The notes: generated from the sequence alone by a model not told the origin. Positions 19,402 through 28,080 are shown, counted from the first letter of the stretch. The stretch: DNA of 64,000 nt from Pseudomonas sp. DTU_2021_1001937_2_SI_NGA_ILE_001 (GCF_032463525.1 NZ_CP135971.1:1364001-1428000); one strand, 5' to 3'. Numbers and translations are program-made.

Positions 19402-19640
19402 GAGGCCGCCTTGACGGCAATAGCCGCATCCAGGACCTGCACGCCCGCCGCCATACCGCCGTTACCTTCGGTATTGAGCAGCAACTGACAGATATCGCTG
19501 TAGGAAAGGGACGGATTGAGTTCGGCCAGCATGCCGACCCGCATCCAGTGCTCAGCCTGGGCATTGATCGAGCGGCTGAATGCTGCGCTGGCACAACGCA
19601 CATTGGCGTGCATGTGCTCGGAAATCTTGACGAGACCCAT
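19398..19640 (-). CDS. ParD-like antitoxin-family protein coupled to map
   Basis: An 80-residue protein, MGLVKISEHMHANVRCASAAFSRSINAQAEHWMRVGMLAELNP. It has the ribbon-helix-helix-type layout of the ParD-like family (short beta strand VKISEHMHANV, helix SRSINAQAEHWMRVG, helix LSYSDICQLLL). ATG 19640 has CAGGAG 6 nt upstream. No ParE-type toxin lies next to it; its partner position is occupied by methionine aminopeptidase, with a 4-nt overlap. It may autoregulate through the AT-rich dyad at 19664-19683. Confidence 0.8.
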   Translation of the reverse strand: MGLVKISEHMHANVRCASAAFSRSINAQAEHWMRVGMLAELNPSLSYSDICQLLLNTEGNGGMAAGVQVLDAAIAVKAAS

Positions 19641-19663
19641 GGGGTGCTCCTGCCGGAAAATAA

Positions 19664-19713
19664 ATGAATCATATACGTTTCATATATTTTCGAACAAGCA
19701 GGATTACAAAGCA
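19664..19713 (-). promoter_or_regulatory. promoter and imperfect dyad ahead of ParD-like/map
   Basis: On the minus strand TTGTTC, 18 nt, TATGAT form a plausible promoter in an AT-rich patch. A 20-nt imperfect dyad with ATGAA/TTCAT ends (19664-19683) overlaps the -10, a suitable place for an RHH-type autorepressor. A 7-bp hairpin GGGTGCC/GGCACCC lies just upstream at 19718-19736 and could slow readthrough from the SOS promoter; it lacks a T-run. Confidence 0.5.
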
Positions 19714-19754
19714 CGCAGGGTGCCAACTCGGCACCCCGGCCCTACCTGGCCCCG

Positions 19755-19970
19755 TCAGGCGATGCGCCGGACCTCTTCCAACTCTGGCAAAGGACGGGAC
19801 TCACCCGGATGACCCAGCGCATCGGCCATGGCCAGCTGCGACTCGAAGAGATTGAAGCGCCGCATGGCCGCTGCGAGCGCCAGGAAGTCTTCACGCTGCA
19901 TCTCTTCGAAAAGGCTGCTATACCGTGACTCGCTGGAAACAGACTGGGGAAGGAACTTGGCAGACATCAT
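19755..19970 (-). CDS. small SOS-promoted protein of unknown function
   Basis: A 71-residue protein starting MMSAKFLPQSVSSESRYSSLFEEMQRED (ATG 19970, GAGG ribosome site; ATG 19967 is also possible). It is mostly helical (FLALAAAMRRFNLFESQLAMADALGH) with a charged end, PLPELEEVRRIA. No signal peptide, membrane span, or family I recognise. A 32-nt LexA-type palindrome and a -35/-10 pair lie directly upstream, so it should be damage-inducible. Small SOS proteins of this size include division inhibitors, but no similarity supports that here. Confidence 0.75.
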   Translation of the reverse strand: MMSAKFLPQSVSSESRYSSLFEEMQREDFLALAAAMRRFNLFESQLAMADALGHPGESRPLPELEEVRRIA

Positions 19971-19977
19971 CGAAACC

Positions 19978-20026
19978 CTCGAATACTGTATGCACGTACA
20001 GTATTCGAGTTTTCCCTGATCGGCAA
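19978..20026 (-). promoter_or_regulatory. SOS promoter with extended LexA-type palindrome
   Basis: On the minus strand TTGCCG (20021-20026), 17-nt spacer, TACTGT (19998-20003). The -10 overlaps CTGTATGCACGTACAG (19986-20001), which differs by one base from the box at 18250-18265. The dyad extends to 13-bp perfect arms (19978-19990 and 19997-20009) around a 6-nt centre. Confidence 0.88.
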
Positions 20027-20270
20027 GCCAGCGAGCGACGAATGGTGCGTTCTCGGCTCGCACTCACCCTGGGGCAGGGTCGAATCATCGCTCGTACACA
20101 TCCTGAATAATCTTTCATGAACGGCCACAGCCCCCCGCCACAAGGGAGGAGCGGGGGTTATTGGGGTTCAGGCGAATATTTTTTGCCTGGCGCCGATGTG
20201 GTTTTCGCGCACTCATTCGTCTTATTGAATGTGAACCGAAAAAGATACGCGCCTGAAAGGGAGTTTGTGC

Positions 20271-20663
20271 ATGCTCAACCGCCAAGGAAACACCACCCGC
20301 GCCATGCTGAGGCAGACGACGAACGCCGCACGGCACACCGCCGCTGCGCCTGACCAGGAGCGCGGCAGCAATGACCAGATCAGGGCGCTGCTCAAGGCCT
20401 TCGGGCTGCGCACCAGCCTGGTTCGGCTCAAGGTGCTGGATACACTGCTGGCCGCCAGCACCCAAGGCCAGGCACTCGGTGTGCGCGGCATTCACAGCCA
20501 GCTGGTACGCCTGGACGTGCCCCTGTCCTTCCTGAGCGTGCGTGAAGTGCTCAAGCGCCTGTGCGACGAGGGCGTGATCGTGCTGGGCGACGACAAGACC
20601 TACTCGCTGCACTCCCGCGCCCTGCACTGGCTGGACATCGACCCTGGGTCGGCAGTGCCTTGA
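20271..20663 (+). CDS. Fur-like winged-helix regulator
   Basis: A 130-residue protein from ATG 20271 (GGGAG site, 7-nt spacing). Residues about 35-110 follow the Fur-family DNA-binding fold: IRALLKAFGLRTSLVRLKVLDTLLAA, then GVRGIHSQLVRLDVPLSFLSVREVLKRLCDEGVIVL. The C-terminal dimerisation half with the His-rich metal sites and CxxC pairs of true Fur/Zur is absent, so it is a truncated, probably metal-independent relative. Target unknown; the divergent neighbour at 19755-19970 is 300 nt away. Confidence 0.75.
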   Translation: MLNRQGNTTRAMLRQTTNAARHTAAAPDQERGSNDQIRALLKAFGLRTSLVRLKVLDTLLAASTQGQALGVRGIHSQLVRLDVPLSFLSVREVLKRLCDEGVIVLGDDKTYSLHSRALHWLDIDPGSAVP

Positions 20664-20681
20664 GCACGGTTTGCGGCTGAC

Positions 20682-20870
20682 TCAGCGCCGGACCTTGCGG
20701 CGCATGATGCCGTTGAGGACCACCACCAGCACGGCCACGCCGATGGCGATGTACTGGAAGGTTTTCTCGCTGATGACCCCAGCCGTCTGCAGATGGGTCA
20801 GGCCCAGCATGATGGCCAGTACGCCCAGGGCGATGAGGATCGAGTAGATCAGACGTTGTTTATTGCTCAT
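20682..20870 (-). CDS. small inner-membrane protein
   Basis: A 62-residue protein starting MSNKQRLIYSILIALGVLAIML. Two predicted membrane helices (about 8-25 and 42-58) are separated by a short loop (HLQTAGVISEKTFQ), and the C-terminus is strongly basic (RRKVRR), placing it inside. It is convergent with the Fur-like gene (18-nt gap) and divergent from the Kef-type antiporter. No known function; it could assist the neighbouring transporter, but nothing shows this. Confidence 0.7.
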   Translation of the reverse strand: MSNKQRLIYSILIALGVLAIMLGLTHLQTAGVISEKTFQYIAIGVAVLVVVLNGIMRRKVRR

Positions 20871-21068
20871 GAGGATTTCCATCGGTTCGATACAGGCAGC
20901 GCAAGGCTACACCAAAGCCTGCCTATGTTACGCCGATAGGTCGTTGTCGGCACGACTCGCCGGCTCGGTGCGACGCCAACGGCGTTGCCCTGCTCCCGCC
21001 GCCTGTGTTTAATGCGCGCTCCATTCAGGCGCAAGGCCTGAGCCCGATGCCCAGCAAGGAGTTTCACC

Positions 21069-22880
21069 ATGGCCCATGAAGGCAGCCTGCTCCAGGCCGC
21101 TGTCGTCTTTCTTCTAGCCGCCGTACTGACCGTGCCCCTGGCCAAGCGCCTGCAACTGGGTTCCGTGCTCGGTTACCTGTTCGCCGGGGTCATCATCGGT
21201 CCCTCGGTGCTGGGGCTGATCGGAAATCCGGAAAGTGTCAGTCATATTTCCGAGCTTGGGGTGGTATTGCTGCTGTTCATCATCGGCCTGGAGCTGTCGC
21301 CGAAACGTCTGTGGGTGATGCGCAAGGCGGTGTTCGGCGTTGGCATGCTGCAGGTGCTGCTGTGTGGCGTGGTGATCGGCGGCGTCGCCCTGCTGGCCTT
21401 CGACCAGCCATTGAATACGGCCATCGTGCTGGGCCTGGGCCTGGCCCTTTCATCGACCGCCTTCGGGCTGCAGAGCCTGGCCGAACGCAAGGAACTGGCC
21501 AGCCCGCACGGACGAACCGCATTCGCCATCCTGCTGTTCCAGGACATTGCCGCCATTCCACTGATTGCCCTGGTACCGGTGCTGGCCGGTGCCAGCCAGA
21601 ACCTGGCCCCTGGGGAGAACCTCAACCATGCCGTGGAAGTGGTCGGCAGCATCGCCATCGTGGTGATCGGCGGCCGCTACCTGCTGCGCCCGGTTTTCCG
21701 CATCGTGGCACGCACCAAGATCCAGGAGGTGTCTACCGCCACGGCCCTGCTGGTGGTAATCGGCACCGCCTGGCTGATGGAGCTGGCAGGCGTGTCTATG
21801 GCCCTGGGTGCCTTTCTGGCCGGCCTGCTGCTGGCCGACTCCGAATACCGCCATGAACTGGAAGCACAGATCGAGCCCTTCAAGGGCCTGCTGCTGGGCC
21901 TGTTCTTCATCAGCGTGGGCATGGGCGCCAACCTCAGCCTGTTGCTGCGCGAACCGGTGATCGTGCTGGGCCTGACCCTGCTGCTGGTCGCCATCAAGCT
22001 GCCGCTGCTGTTCTTCATCGGTCGTATGGCGGCCGGCCTGCAACGCCCCAGCGCCCTGCAACTGGGCCTGGTGCTGGCAGCCGGCGGAGAGTTCGCCTTC
22101 GTGGTGTTCAAGCTCGGCAGTGCCCAGGGCCTGTTCGAAAGCCGGGTGTACGACATTCTGGTACTGACCATCACCCTGTCGATGGCCATCACGCCCCTGC
22201 TGTTCATGGTCCTGGCCCGCTGGCTCAAGCCGCGCACCAAGGCCACCCCGGTGCCGGAGGAATACCGCGACATCCATACCGACAGCCCGCGTGTGGTGAT
22301 CGCCGGCATGGGCCGCATGGGGCAGATCGTGGCGCGGATCCTGCGCGCCCAGCACATCCCCTTCGTAGCGCTCGACACGGCCGTGGAAACCATCGAATTC
22401 ACCCGCAGCTTCGGCAATGTGCCGGTGTTCTACGGCGACCCGCTGCGTCCGGAAATCCTCCGTGCGGCCAAGGCTCATGAAGCGGAGTTCTTCGTCATCG
22501 CCACCGATGACCCGGACACCAACATCAAGACCGCCGAACTGGTGCGCAAGCTCTATCCGCACATCAAGATCATCGCCCGGGCGCGCAACCGCCAGCACGT
22601 GCACAAGCTGATCGATGTCGGCGCCCACGCCGTGCGCGAGACCTTCCACTCCAGCCTGGAAATGGGTCGCCAGACCCTGCTCGGCCTGGGGCTGTCGCAG
22701 GCCCAGGCCAATGCCCGCATCGAGCGCTTCAAGCGCCACGACGAGGAGGTGCTGGCCGCGCAGCACGAGGTCTACGACGATGCGGCCAAGGTGCTGCAGA
22801 CCGCCCTCGAGGCGCGCGCGGAACTGGAACAGCTGTTCGAGGCCGACCGCCTCGACGAACAGGCCGCCGTCAAGCCTTGA
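21069..22880 (+). CDS. KefB/KefC-type K+/H+ antiporter (CPA2 family)
   Basis: A 603-residue inner-membrane protein. Residues 1-385 carry 12 or so hydrophobic segments of the CPA2 exchanger domain (GSVLGYLFAGVIIGPSVLGLI; FQDIAAIPLIALVPVLAG with the family's acidic residue). Residues about 407-530 are an RCK/TrkA-N domain with the Rossmann motif VIAGMGRMGQIVARIL, which in KefC binds NAD and glutathione adducts. The C-terminal tail is charged. By family it protects against electrophiles through K+ efflux. Ribosome site AAGGAG. No KefF/KefG partner is adjacent. Confidence 0.92.
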   Translation: MAHEGSLLQAAVVFLLAAVLTVPLAKRLQLGSVLGYLFAGVIIGPSVLGLIGNPESVSHISELGVVLLLFIIGLELSPKRLWVMRKAVFGVGMLQVLLCGVVIGGVALLAFDQPLNTAIVLGLGLALSSTAFGLQSLAERKELASPHGRTAFAILLFQDIAAIPLIALVPVLAGASQNLAPGENLNHAVEVVGSIAIVVIGGRYLLRPVFRIVARTKIQEVSTATALLVVIGTAWLMELAGVSMALGAFLAGLLLADSEYRHELEAQIEPFKGLLLGLFFISVGMGANLSLLLREPVIVLGLTLLLVAIKLPLLFFIGRMAAGLQRPSALQLGLVLAAGGEFAFVVFKLGSAQGLFESRVYDILVLTITLSMAITPLLFMVLARWLKPRTKATPVPEEYRDIHTDSPRVVIAGMGRMGQIVARILRAQHIPFVALDTAVETIEFTRSFGNVPVFYGDPLRPEILRAAKAHEAEFFVIATDDPDTNIKTAELVRKLYPHIKIIARARNRQHVHKLIDVGAHAVRETFHSSLEMGRQTLLGLGLSQAQANARIERFKRHDEEVLAAQHEVYDDAAKVLQTALEARAELEQLFEADRLDEQAAVKP

Positions 22881-22886
22881 GTCGGG

Positions 22887-24308
22887 CTACCAGCCCCCGC
22901 CCAGCGCCGTGTACAGCGCTACCAGCGCCTGGGCCTGGGTGGTCGAGCTTTCGACCCACTGCTGCTGGGTACTGAGCAGCGCACGCTGCACCGACAGCAC
23001 ATTGAGAAAATCCGCCGCGCCTGCGACATACTGCCGTCTGGCGGTCTGCAAGGCCGCCTGGTTGTGATTGACGGCCTCCTGCAGCTTGCGCTGCTGCAAC
23101 TGGCTGGCGTTGTACAGGCTCATGCCGTCGTCGATCTCCTGCCAGGCGCGCAACACCGTCTGCTGGTAGGCCAGTGCCGCCTCCTGCTCCTGAGCTTCAC
23201 GCATTTGCAACTGGCCGCGCAGACGCCCGCCCTCAAAGATCGGCAGGCTGAGTTGCGGGCCGAAAGCGAACTGCCGGGCACCCCAACTGCCGAGGTCCGA
23301 CAGCTGCAAGGTCTGCAAGCCGACATTGCCGGACAAGGTGATGCGCGGATAGAAATCCGCCTTGGCCACGCCGACGCTGGCCGTGGCGGCATGCAGGCGA
23401 GCCTCGGCGCGGCGAATGTCCGGGCGTCGCTCGGCCAGCTCTGACGGCAGGCCCACGGGAATCTGCACCGGCACCGCCGCCATCTGTACCGGTTTCTGCA
23501 ATTCGTTCTGCAAGGCGCGAGGCGCCTGGGCCAACAGCAACCCCAGCGCATTGATCAGTTGTGCCTGGCGCTGCTCCAGCACCGGCAGGCGCGACTCCAT
23601 GCCGGAAACTTCCGCAGCCGCTTCGGCGACGTCCAGGTCGGTGGCCACGCCGTCCTGCAGGCGCACCTGAGACAACTTCAGGCTGTTGCGTGCCAGCGCC
23701 AGGTTCTCGCGAGTCACTGCCAGGCTGTTCTGCACGCCGCGCAGGGCCAGGTACTGGCGCGCCACCTCGGCCTGCAGCGCCAGTTGCGCGGCGCGGCGAT
23801 CGTGCTCGGCCATTTCTACCTGGGCGCCAGCGGCCTCGTTCTGGCGCCGCACGCGCCCCCACATATCCAGCTCCCAACTGGCGGTCACGCCGGTATCCCA
23901 CTGTTCGAACGGCGCCCGCCCCTGCTCGCCGGAGGGGTCATTCAAGCCCTTGGCGCTGTTGCGCTTGCGCTGGTAACCCAATTGGCCGTCGACCTTCGGC
24001 AGCCGCTCACCGGCGGTCACCCGGTACGCCGCGCGGCTCTGCTCCAGACGCATGGCGGCCATGCGCAGGTCGAGGTTGGACGCCGTGGCGCGATCGATCA
24101 GCGAAGACAGCAGCGGGTCGTGGAAGACCTCCCACCAACGCGCATCGATCGGCGCGCTCACCGGACGGCTCACCGCCTGTTCACCCTGCTGCGGCAACCA
24201 CTCCACGTACGATGCGGACGATGGGCGCTGGAAGTCCTCGCCCACCTGGCAGCCCGTGATCGTGGCGCAGACAAGCAGGGCCAGGCCGATACTCACTAGC
24301 GGCCTCAT
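22887..24308 (-). CDS. outer-membrane efflux lipoprotein (OprM/NodT family)
   Basis: A 473-residue outer-membrane factor, the exit duct of the tripartite pump. The N-terminus has a lipobox (CATITGC, Cys 20). Two TolC-type repeats follow, seen in the paired segments AARDLRMAAMRLEQSRAAYRV-like and RRAEARLHAATASVGVAKADFYPRI. Its ATG overlaps the HlyD-type gene stop by 4 nt. Convergent with the Kef-type gene, whose stop is 6 nt away; no separate terminator fits between them. Confidence 0.93.
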   Translation of the reverse strand: MRPLVSIGLALLVCATITGCQVGEDFQRPSSASYVEWLPQQGEQAVSRPVSAPIDARWWEVFHDPLLSSLIDRATASNLDLRMAAMRLEQSRAAYRVTAGERLPKVDGQLGYQRKRNSAKGLNDPSGEQGRAPFEQWDTGVTASWELDMWGRVRRQNEAAGAQVEMAEHDRRAAQLALQAEVARQYLALRGVQNSLAVTRENLALARNSLKLSQVRLQDGVATDLDVAEAAAEVSGMESRLPVLEQRQAQLINALGLLLAQAPRALQNELQKPVQMAAVPVQIPVGLPSELAERRPDIRRAEARLHAATASVGVAKADFYPRITLSGNVGLQTLQLSDLGSWGARQFAFGPQLSLPIFEGGRLRGQLQMREAQEQEAALAYQQTVLRAWQEIDDGMSLYNASQLQQRKLQEAVNHNQAALQTARRQYVAGAADFLNVLSVQRALLSTQQQWVESSTTQAQALVALYTALGGGW

Positions 24309-25360
24309 CGCGCCACCACCGGCTGGCCAGTGGGTGCGGCGGAGGTTTCGATGCTTGCCTCGACCGACATGCCGACGCGCAGCTTGCGCGCCAGGGGCTG
24401 GTCCGGCTCCAGAACGATCTTCACCGGAATACGCTGCACCACCTTGGTGAAATTACCCGTGGCGTTGTCTGGCCGAACGGCAGCGAAGGTCACGCCGGTG
24501 GCCGGGGCGATGCTGTCGACATGCGCCTTGAGCACTGCGCCGGGGTAGGTGTCGATGCGCAAGTCCACCGGCTGCCCGACGCTGACATCGGTCAATTGGG
24601 TTTCCTGGAAATTGGCTAGCACATAGGCCTGCTGCAGCGGCACCACGGACAACAGCCGGGTGCCGGGCATCACGTAGTTGCCGACACGCAGCGCACGCTC
24701 GCCAACCATGCCGTCGACAGGCGCAACGATCTGCGTATAAGACAGCTGCAGGCGCGCCTGGTCGAGCGCTGCGCCGGCACGCTGCAAGGCAGCCTCGGCG
24801 CTGTGCAATTGTGCGGTGAGAATATCCACCTGCTTGCGCTCTGCCTCCAGGCTGGCCTGCGCACTGGTGTGCTGGGCATTGGCGGTCTCGATACGAGTGC
24901 GCGCCTGCTGGGCGTTCTGCAGCGTACCGGCGCCAGCACCGGCCAGGTGCTCGTAGCGCGTGCGCTCCTGTGCGGCGAAGGTCACGGCCGCCTGGCTGGC
25001 CTTGAGCGCCGCCTGGGCACGGGCGATCACCGAATCCTGGCGTTCCAGCAAGGCACGGATTTCATCACGCCGGGCCACGGCGGCCTGTTGCTCGGCCTCG
25101 GCAGCGTCCAGCGCCGCCTGCAGGTCACGGTCATCGATGCGTGCCAGCACTTGTCCGGCCTTGACCGCCTGGTTGTCCTCCACCAGCACCTGGCTGATGA
25201 AACCGGACACCTTGGGGGCCACCACCGAGTAGTCGGCGGCGATGAATGCATCGTTGGTGCTTTGTCGGTCACCCTGGCCGGCCAGGGCATACAGGCCAAG
25301 GCCAGTGACCAGGATGGCGCCTGCGCAGACCGCCAGGGTCTGCCGGGACGTCAGTTTCAT
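24305..25360 (-). CDS. HlyD/EmrA-family membrane fusion protein
   Basis: A 351-residue periplasmic adaptor. One N-terminal membrane anchor (about 9-27), a lipoyl half-domain (DYSVVAPKVSGFISQVLVEDNQAVKAGQVLARIDDRD), a long alpha-hairpin rich in Ala/Gln (about 80-190), the second lipoyl half and a beta-barrel ending VGMSVEASIET. It links the MFS pump to the outer-membrane lipoprotein. Ribosome site GGAGAG; 19 nt after the MFS gene. Confidence 0.94.
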   Translation of the reverse strand: MKLTSRQTLAVCAGAILVTGLGLYALAGQGDRQSTNDAFIAADYSVVAPKVSGFISQVLVEDNQAVKAGQVLARIDDRDLQAALDAAEAEQQAAVARRDEIRALLERQDSVIARAQAALKASQAAVTFAAQERTRYEHLAGAGAGTLQNAQQARTRIETANAQHTSAQASLEAERKQVDILTAQLHSAEAALQRAGAALDQARLQLSYTQIVAPVDGMVGERALRVGNYVMPGTRLLSVVPLQQAYVLANFQETQLTDVSVGQPVDLRIDTYPGAVLKAHVDSIAPATGVTFAAVRPDNATGNFTKVVQRIPVKIVLEPDQPLARKLRVGMSVEASIETSAAPTGQPVVAR

Positions 25361-25379
25361 GGGGTCTCTCCGAAAAAAG

Positions 25380-26921
25380 TCAGTTCGATGCCCGCGGCGG
25401 ATATACGCGCCGGGTCATGACCGGAATCAGCAGGATCAGGGCGACAGCCAGCCAGCCCATGCAGTAATAGAGGTCGGCACTGGTCAGCACCACAGCCTGC
25501 TCGTGCAGGCGCCGCGCCAGGGCCTGGGTGTTTTCACCGGCGGCGAGCCAGGGGGCATTGCCGAGCCGGTCGACCAGGTGGGTCGAGTGGAAATGCTCGC
25601 GTCGCGTGGTCAGCACCTCCAGCAAGCCGGTGGCCAGCGCCGTGGACAGCCCGCGCACGGTATTGAACCAGGCCGACGCAAACGGCCCGTCGGGCGGCGC
25701 GATACCGCTGGTGGACTGGATCAGCAACGGCAGCACGGCCATCGGCTGGCCGAACACCTGCAGCACTTGCAGCAGGTAGAAGTTGTCGCGGATCCACGCC
25801 GAGGTCATCTGCATCGCCAGCGCGCAATGCAGCCCCAGCAGCAACAGACCCAGGCACAGCACCCAGCGGCAGTCCACCCGGCGGATGTTGCACAACGCGG
25901 CCACCAGCGGCAGCACCAGCAACTGCGGCAAGGCCACCAGCAGGGTCAGCGGCGCCGTCTGCAAGGGCCGGTAACCATGCACCTGGGCCAGGTAGGCTGA
26001 CGGTATCGAGGCCACGGCACTGAGCACCACCAGCACCCCGGCGAGGGTCAGCAAGGCGTGCGAGAGGTTCCCCCCCGCCAGCAGGCGCAAGTTGAAGAAC
26101 GGCACCTCGACGAAACATTCGCTGACCAGAAACAGCCCCATCAACACCAGGCCGCCGCCGAGCAGCCAGCTGATCAGCGACGACTCGAACCAGTCCAGAC
26201 GGTTGCCCTGCAACAGCCCCAGCACGGTCATGACGATCGCCGGCAGGCCGAGCAGCAGGCCGCGCCAGTTGAAACGACGCAAGCGCTCGAGGCGCGGCGG
26301 ATCCTGGACGATGCCATGGGAGATCGCGAGCATCGCCACCAGACAGGGCGGGATGACCTGCCAGAACGTCCATTGCCAGTTGAAATACTCGACCCACAAG
26401 GCGGCCAGTGGCGTCCCCAGGCCCGGGCCGAAGGTGGCGGTCAATGCGTAGCCGGCCAGGCCGAAGATCTTGATCGGCGGCGGCAGAAAGCGTAGCGCCA
26501 CGGTCATCAACATCGGCGGCAGGCAGCCGGCCGCCAGGCCCTGCAGCATGCGCAGCACCAGCAGGCTTTCCTGGTTCGGTGCCAACGGACACAGCAGCGC
26601 CAATGCCACGAAGACGCTGATCGCCCCCAAGGTGAAGCGCCGCAGCGAAAGCGTCACCGCGAACCAGGGCGCAAAGGCCATGGCCGCCACCGAACTGGCC
26701 GAATACCAGGCGATCAGCCAACTGGCCTCATCGGCGCCGATGAACATCGCGCCGCGGATATCGGCCATGGCGATCCGCGTGACGCCCTCGTTGATGCCCG
26801 CCACCAGCACCGCGAGCAACACGCCCAGCAGGCCGATCAGCCGCTCAAGCCCGAACGCCGGGGCGGCGGGGGCAACGGGCCGTGTCGCTTCGGCGAGGGC
26901 AGGCGTGGCAAGGGAGGTCAT
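25380..26921 (-). CDS. MFS drug efflux transporter (DHA2/EmrB-type)
   Basis: A 513-residue inner-membrane pump with 14 predicted helices, matching the DHA2 (EmrB) layout: start near RLIGLLGVLLAVLVAGINEGVTRIAMADIRGA, motif C-like GYALTATFGPGLGTPLAALWVEYFNWQWTF around residues 150-180. First gene of a three-gene pump (MFS, HlyD, OMF), probably exporting amphipathic aromatic compounds. No regulator lies beside it, and the 147-nt upstream gap holds no clear operator. Confidence 0.93.
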   Translation of the reverse strand: MTSLATPALAEATRPVAPAAPAFGLERLIGLLGVLLAVLVAGINEGVTRIAMADIRGAMFIGADEASWLIAWYSASSVAAMAFAPWFAVTLSLRRFTLGAISVFVALALLCPLAPNQESLLVLRMLQGLAAGCLPPMLMTVALRFLPPPIKIFGLAGYALTATFGPGLGTPLAALWVEYFNWQWTFWQVIPPCLVAMLAISHGIVQDPPRLERLRRFNWRGLLLGLPAIVMTVLGLLQGNRLDWFESSLISWLLGGGLVLMGLFLVSECFVEVPFFNLRLLAGGNLSHALLTLAGVLVVLSAVASIPSAYLAQVHGYRPLQTAPLTLLVALPQLLVLPLVAALCNIRRVDCRWVLCLGLLLLGLHCALAMQMTSAWIRDNFYLLQVLQVFGQPMAVLPLLIQSTSGIAPPDGPFASAWFNTVRGLSTALATGLLEVLTTRREHFHSTHLVDRLGNAPWLAAGENTQALARRLHEQAVVLTSADLYYCMGWLAVALILLIPVMTRRVYPPRASN

Positions 26922-27068
26922 GTACGGACAATCCGGGTCATTGGATACCCGGGCAGTCTAAAGAGCGCTGGCGTTCAGGAAAATTGACATTCTGGCAGTT
27001 TATAAGTGCACCAGACGCAAATGTGTCGAGGCCTGGATTGCTCTTCGAGCGTGCACTGCGGACGGCGG

Positions 27069-27995
27069 TCAGGCGTAGGGGCTGTCCCAGAAACGCTTGT
27101 ACATGCCCAGGCGCTTCTTCCAGCGGCTGGGCAGGCGCCGTTCCTGGCGGCTCAGCTTGTAGGCGACCAGCTTCAGCGCGTTGCGCAGGATCGATGCCGG
27201 CCACCACCACCAGCGCCGCACGCCGATATACGCCAGCTCCGACTTCACATAGCGCATGCCCTCGCCGGCGATGCCACCGAAGTGCTCATAGATCCAGGCC
27301 TCTCGGCACTGGAACACGCCAATGTCGAAGTAGCGCCGGAACTCTTCGGCCAGGCTGTAGTTGTGCGAATGCCGGCACACCGCCGAGCCTTCATAGGCGA
27401 CCTTCCAGCCGCCGAGCAGCATCTTCGCCGCCACGTACATGTCTTCCGAGAGAATCACGTGACGCGGAAAACCGCCCACAGCCATCAGCGCATCACGCCG
27501 GTAGGCGGCGAAGGAATTGGACATGAAGGGGGTCTTGATCCCCAGTTGCGGGGCATCGTCGAGGGTCTTGATACGTGACACCGACGGGTAGTTGAACAGC
27601 CGCGCATGCTGGGCCAGCAGGTTGGCATCCTTGTGCGGCAACTGCCGGCCACAGACCGCGCCGACCCTGGGGTCGGCGAACGGCAGCAGGATGTTGGCGA
27701 TGGCGTCCTGCTGCTCCAGGTAGGCGTCCTGGGTCATGTACACATACACGTCGTAATGCTCGAAACGCTCGACCATCATCTGCCGCGTGCCGCCGTGATT
27801 GAACTCGCGGCTGTCGATGACCACCACGTTGGCACAGCGTGACTGTGCCAGCTCGCGGCTGCCATCGCTGGAGCTGGAGTCGACGATCAGGGTGTCGAAC
27901 GTCGCGCTCTGGCGCTGCAGCGAGTCCAGCAAGCGTTCGAGATCGCGACGTCCGTTATAGGTGGGAATGACACAGGCCACACGCAAAGACTGCAT
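27069..27995 (-). CDS. GT2 glycosyltransferase (rhamnosyltransferase-like)
   Basis: A 308-residue GT-A fold enzyme: nucleotide-sugar segment VACVIPTYNGRRDLERLLDSLQRQ at the N-terminus, DSSSSDGSRELA, an acidic DxD-like YMTQDAYLEQQ near residue 100, and the acceptor region FMSNSFAAYRRDALMAVGGF...SEDMYVAAKMLL. The pattern is close to RfbF-type rhamnosyltransferases of O-antigen or exopolysaccharide synthesis. ATG 27995 has TGGAG 7 nt upstream. It lies alone beside moeA, with no other polysaccharide genes, so the product is unknown. Confidence 0.88.
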   Translation of the reverse strand: MQSLRVACVIPTYNGRRDLERLLDSLQRQSATFDTLIVDSSSSDGSRELAQSRCANVVVIDSREFNHGGTRQMMVERFEHYDVYVYMTQDAYLEQQDAIANILLPFADPRVGAVCGRQLPHKDANLLAQHARLFNYPSVSRIKTLDDAPQLGIKTPFMSNSFAAYRRDALMAVGGFPRHVILSEDMYVAAKMLLGGWKVAYEGSAVCRHSHNYSLAEEFRRYFDIGVFQCREAWIYEHFGGIAGEGMRYVKSELAYIGVRRWWWWPASILRNALKLVAYKLSRQERRLPSRWKKRLGMYKRFWDSPYA

Positions 27996-28080
27996 AACAA
28001 TACTCCAGGGCATGATCCAGGGCCCAACTTGTCAGCCAGTGTGAGGTTAGCTCATGCGTTCCCGGCTCACCATGGCGCAC

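Noticed and set aside
26985..27010. TTGACA and TATAAG near 26986-27005 as a rightward promoter
   Set aside because: Spacing is only 11 nt and no rightward gene follows.
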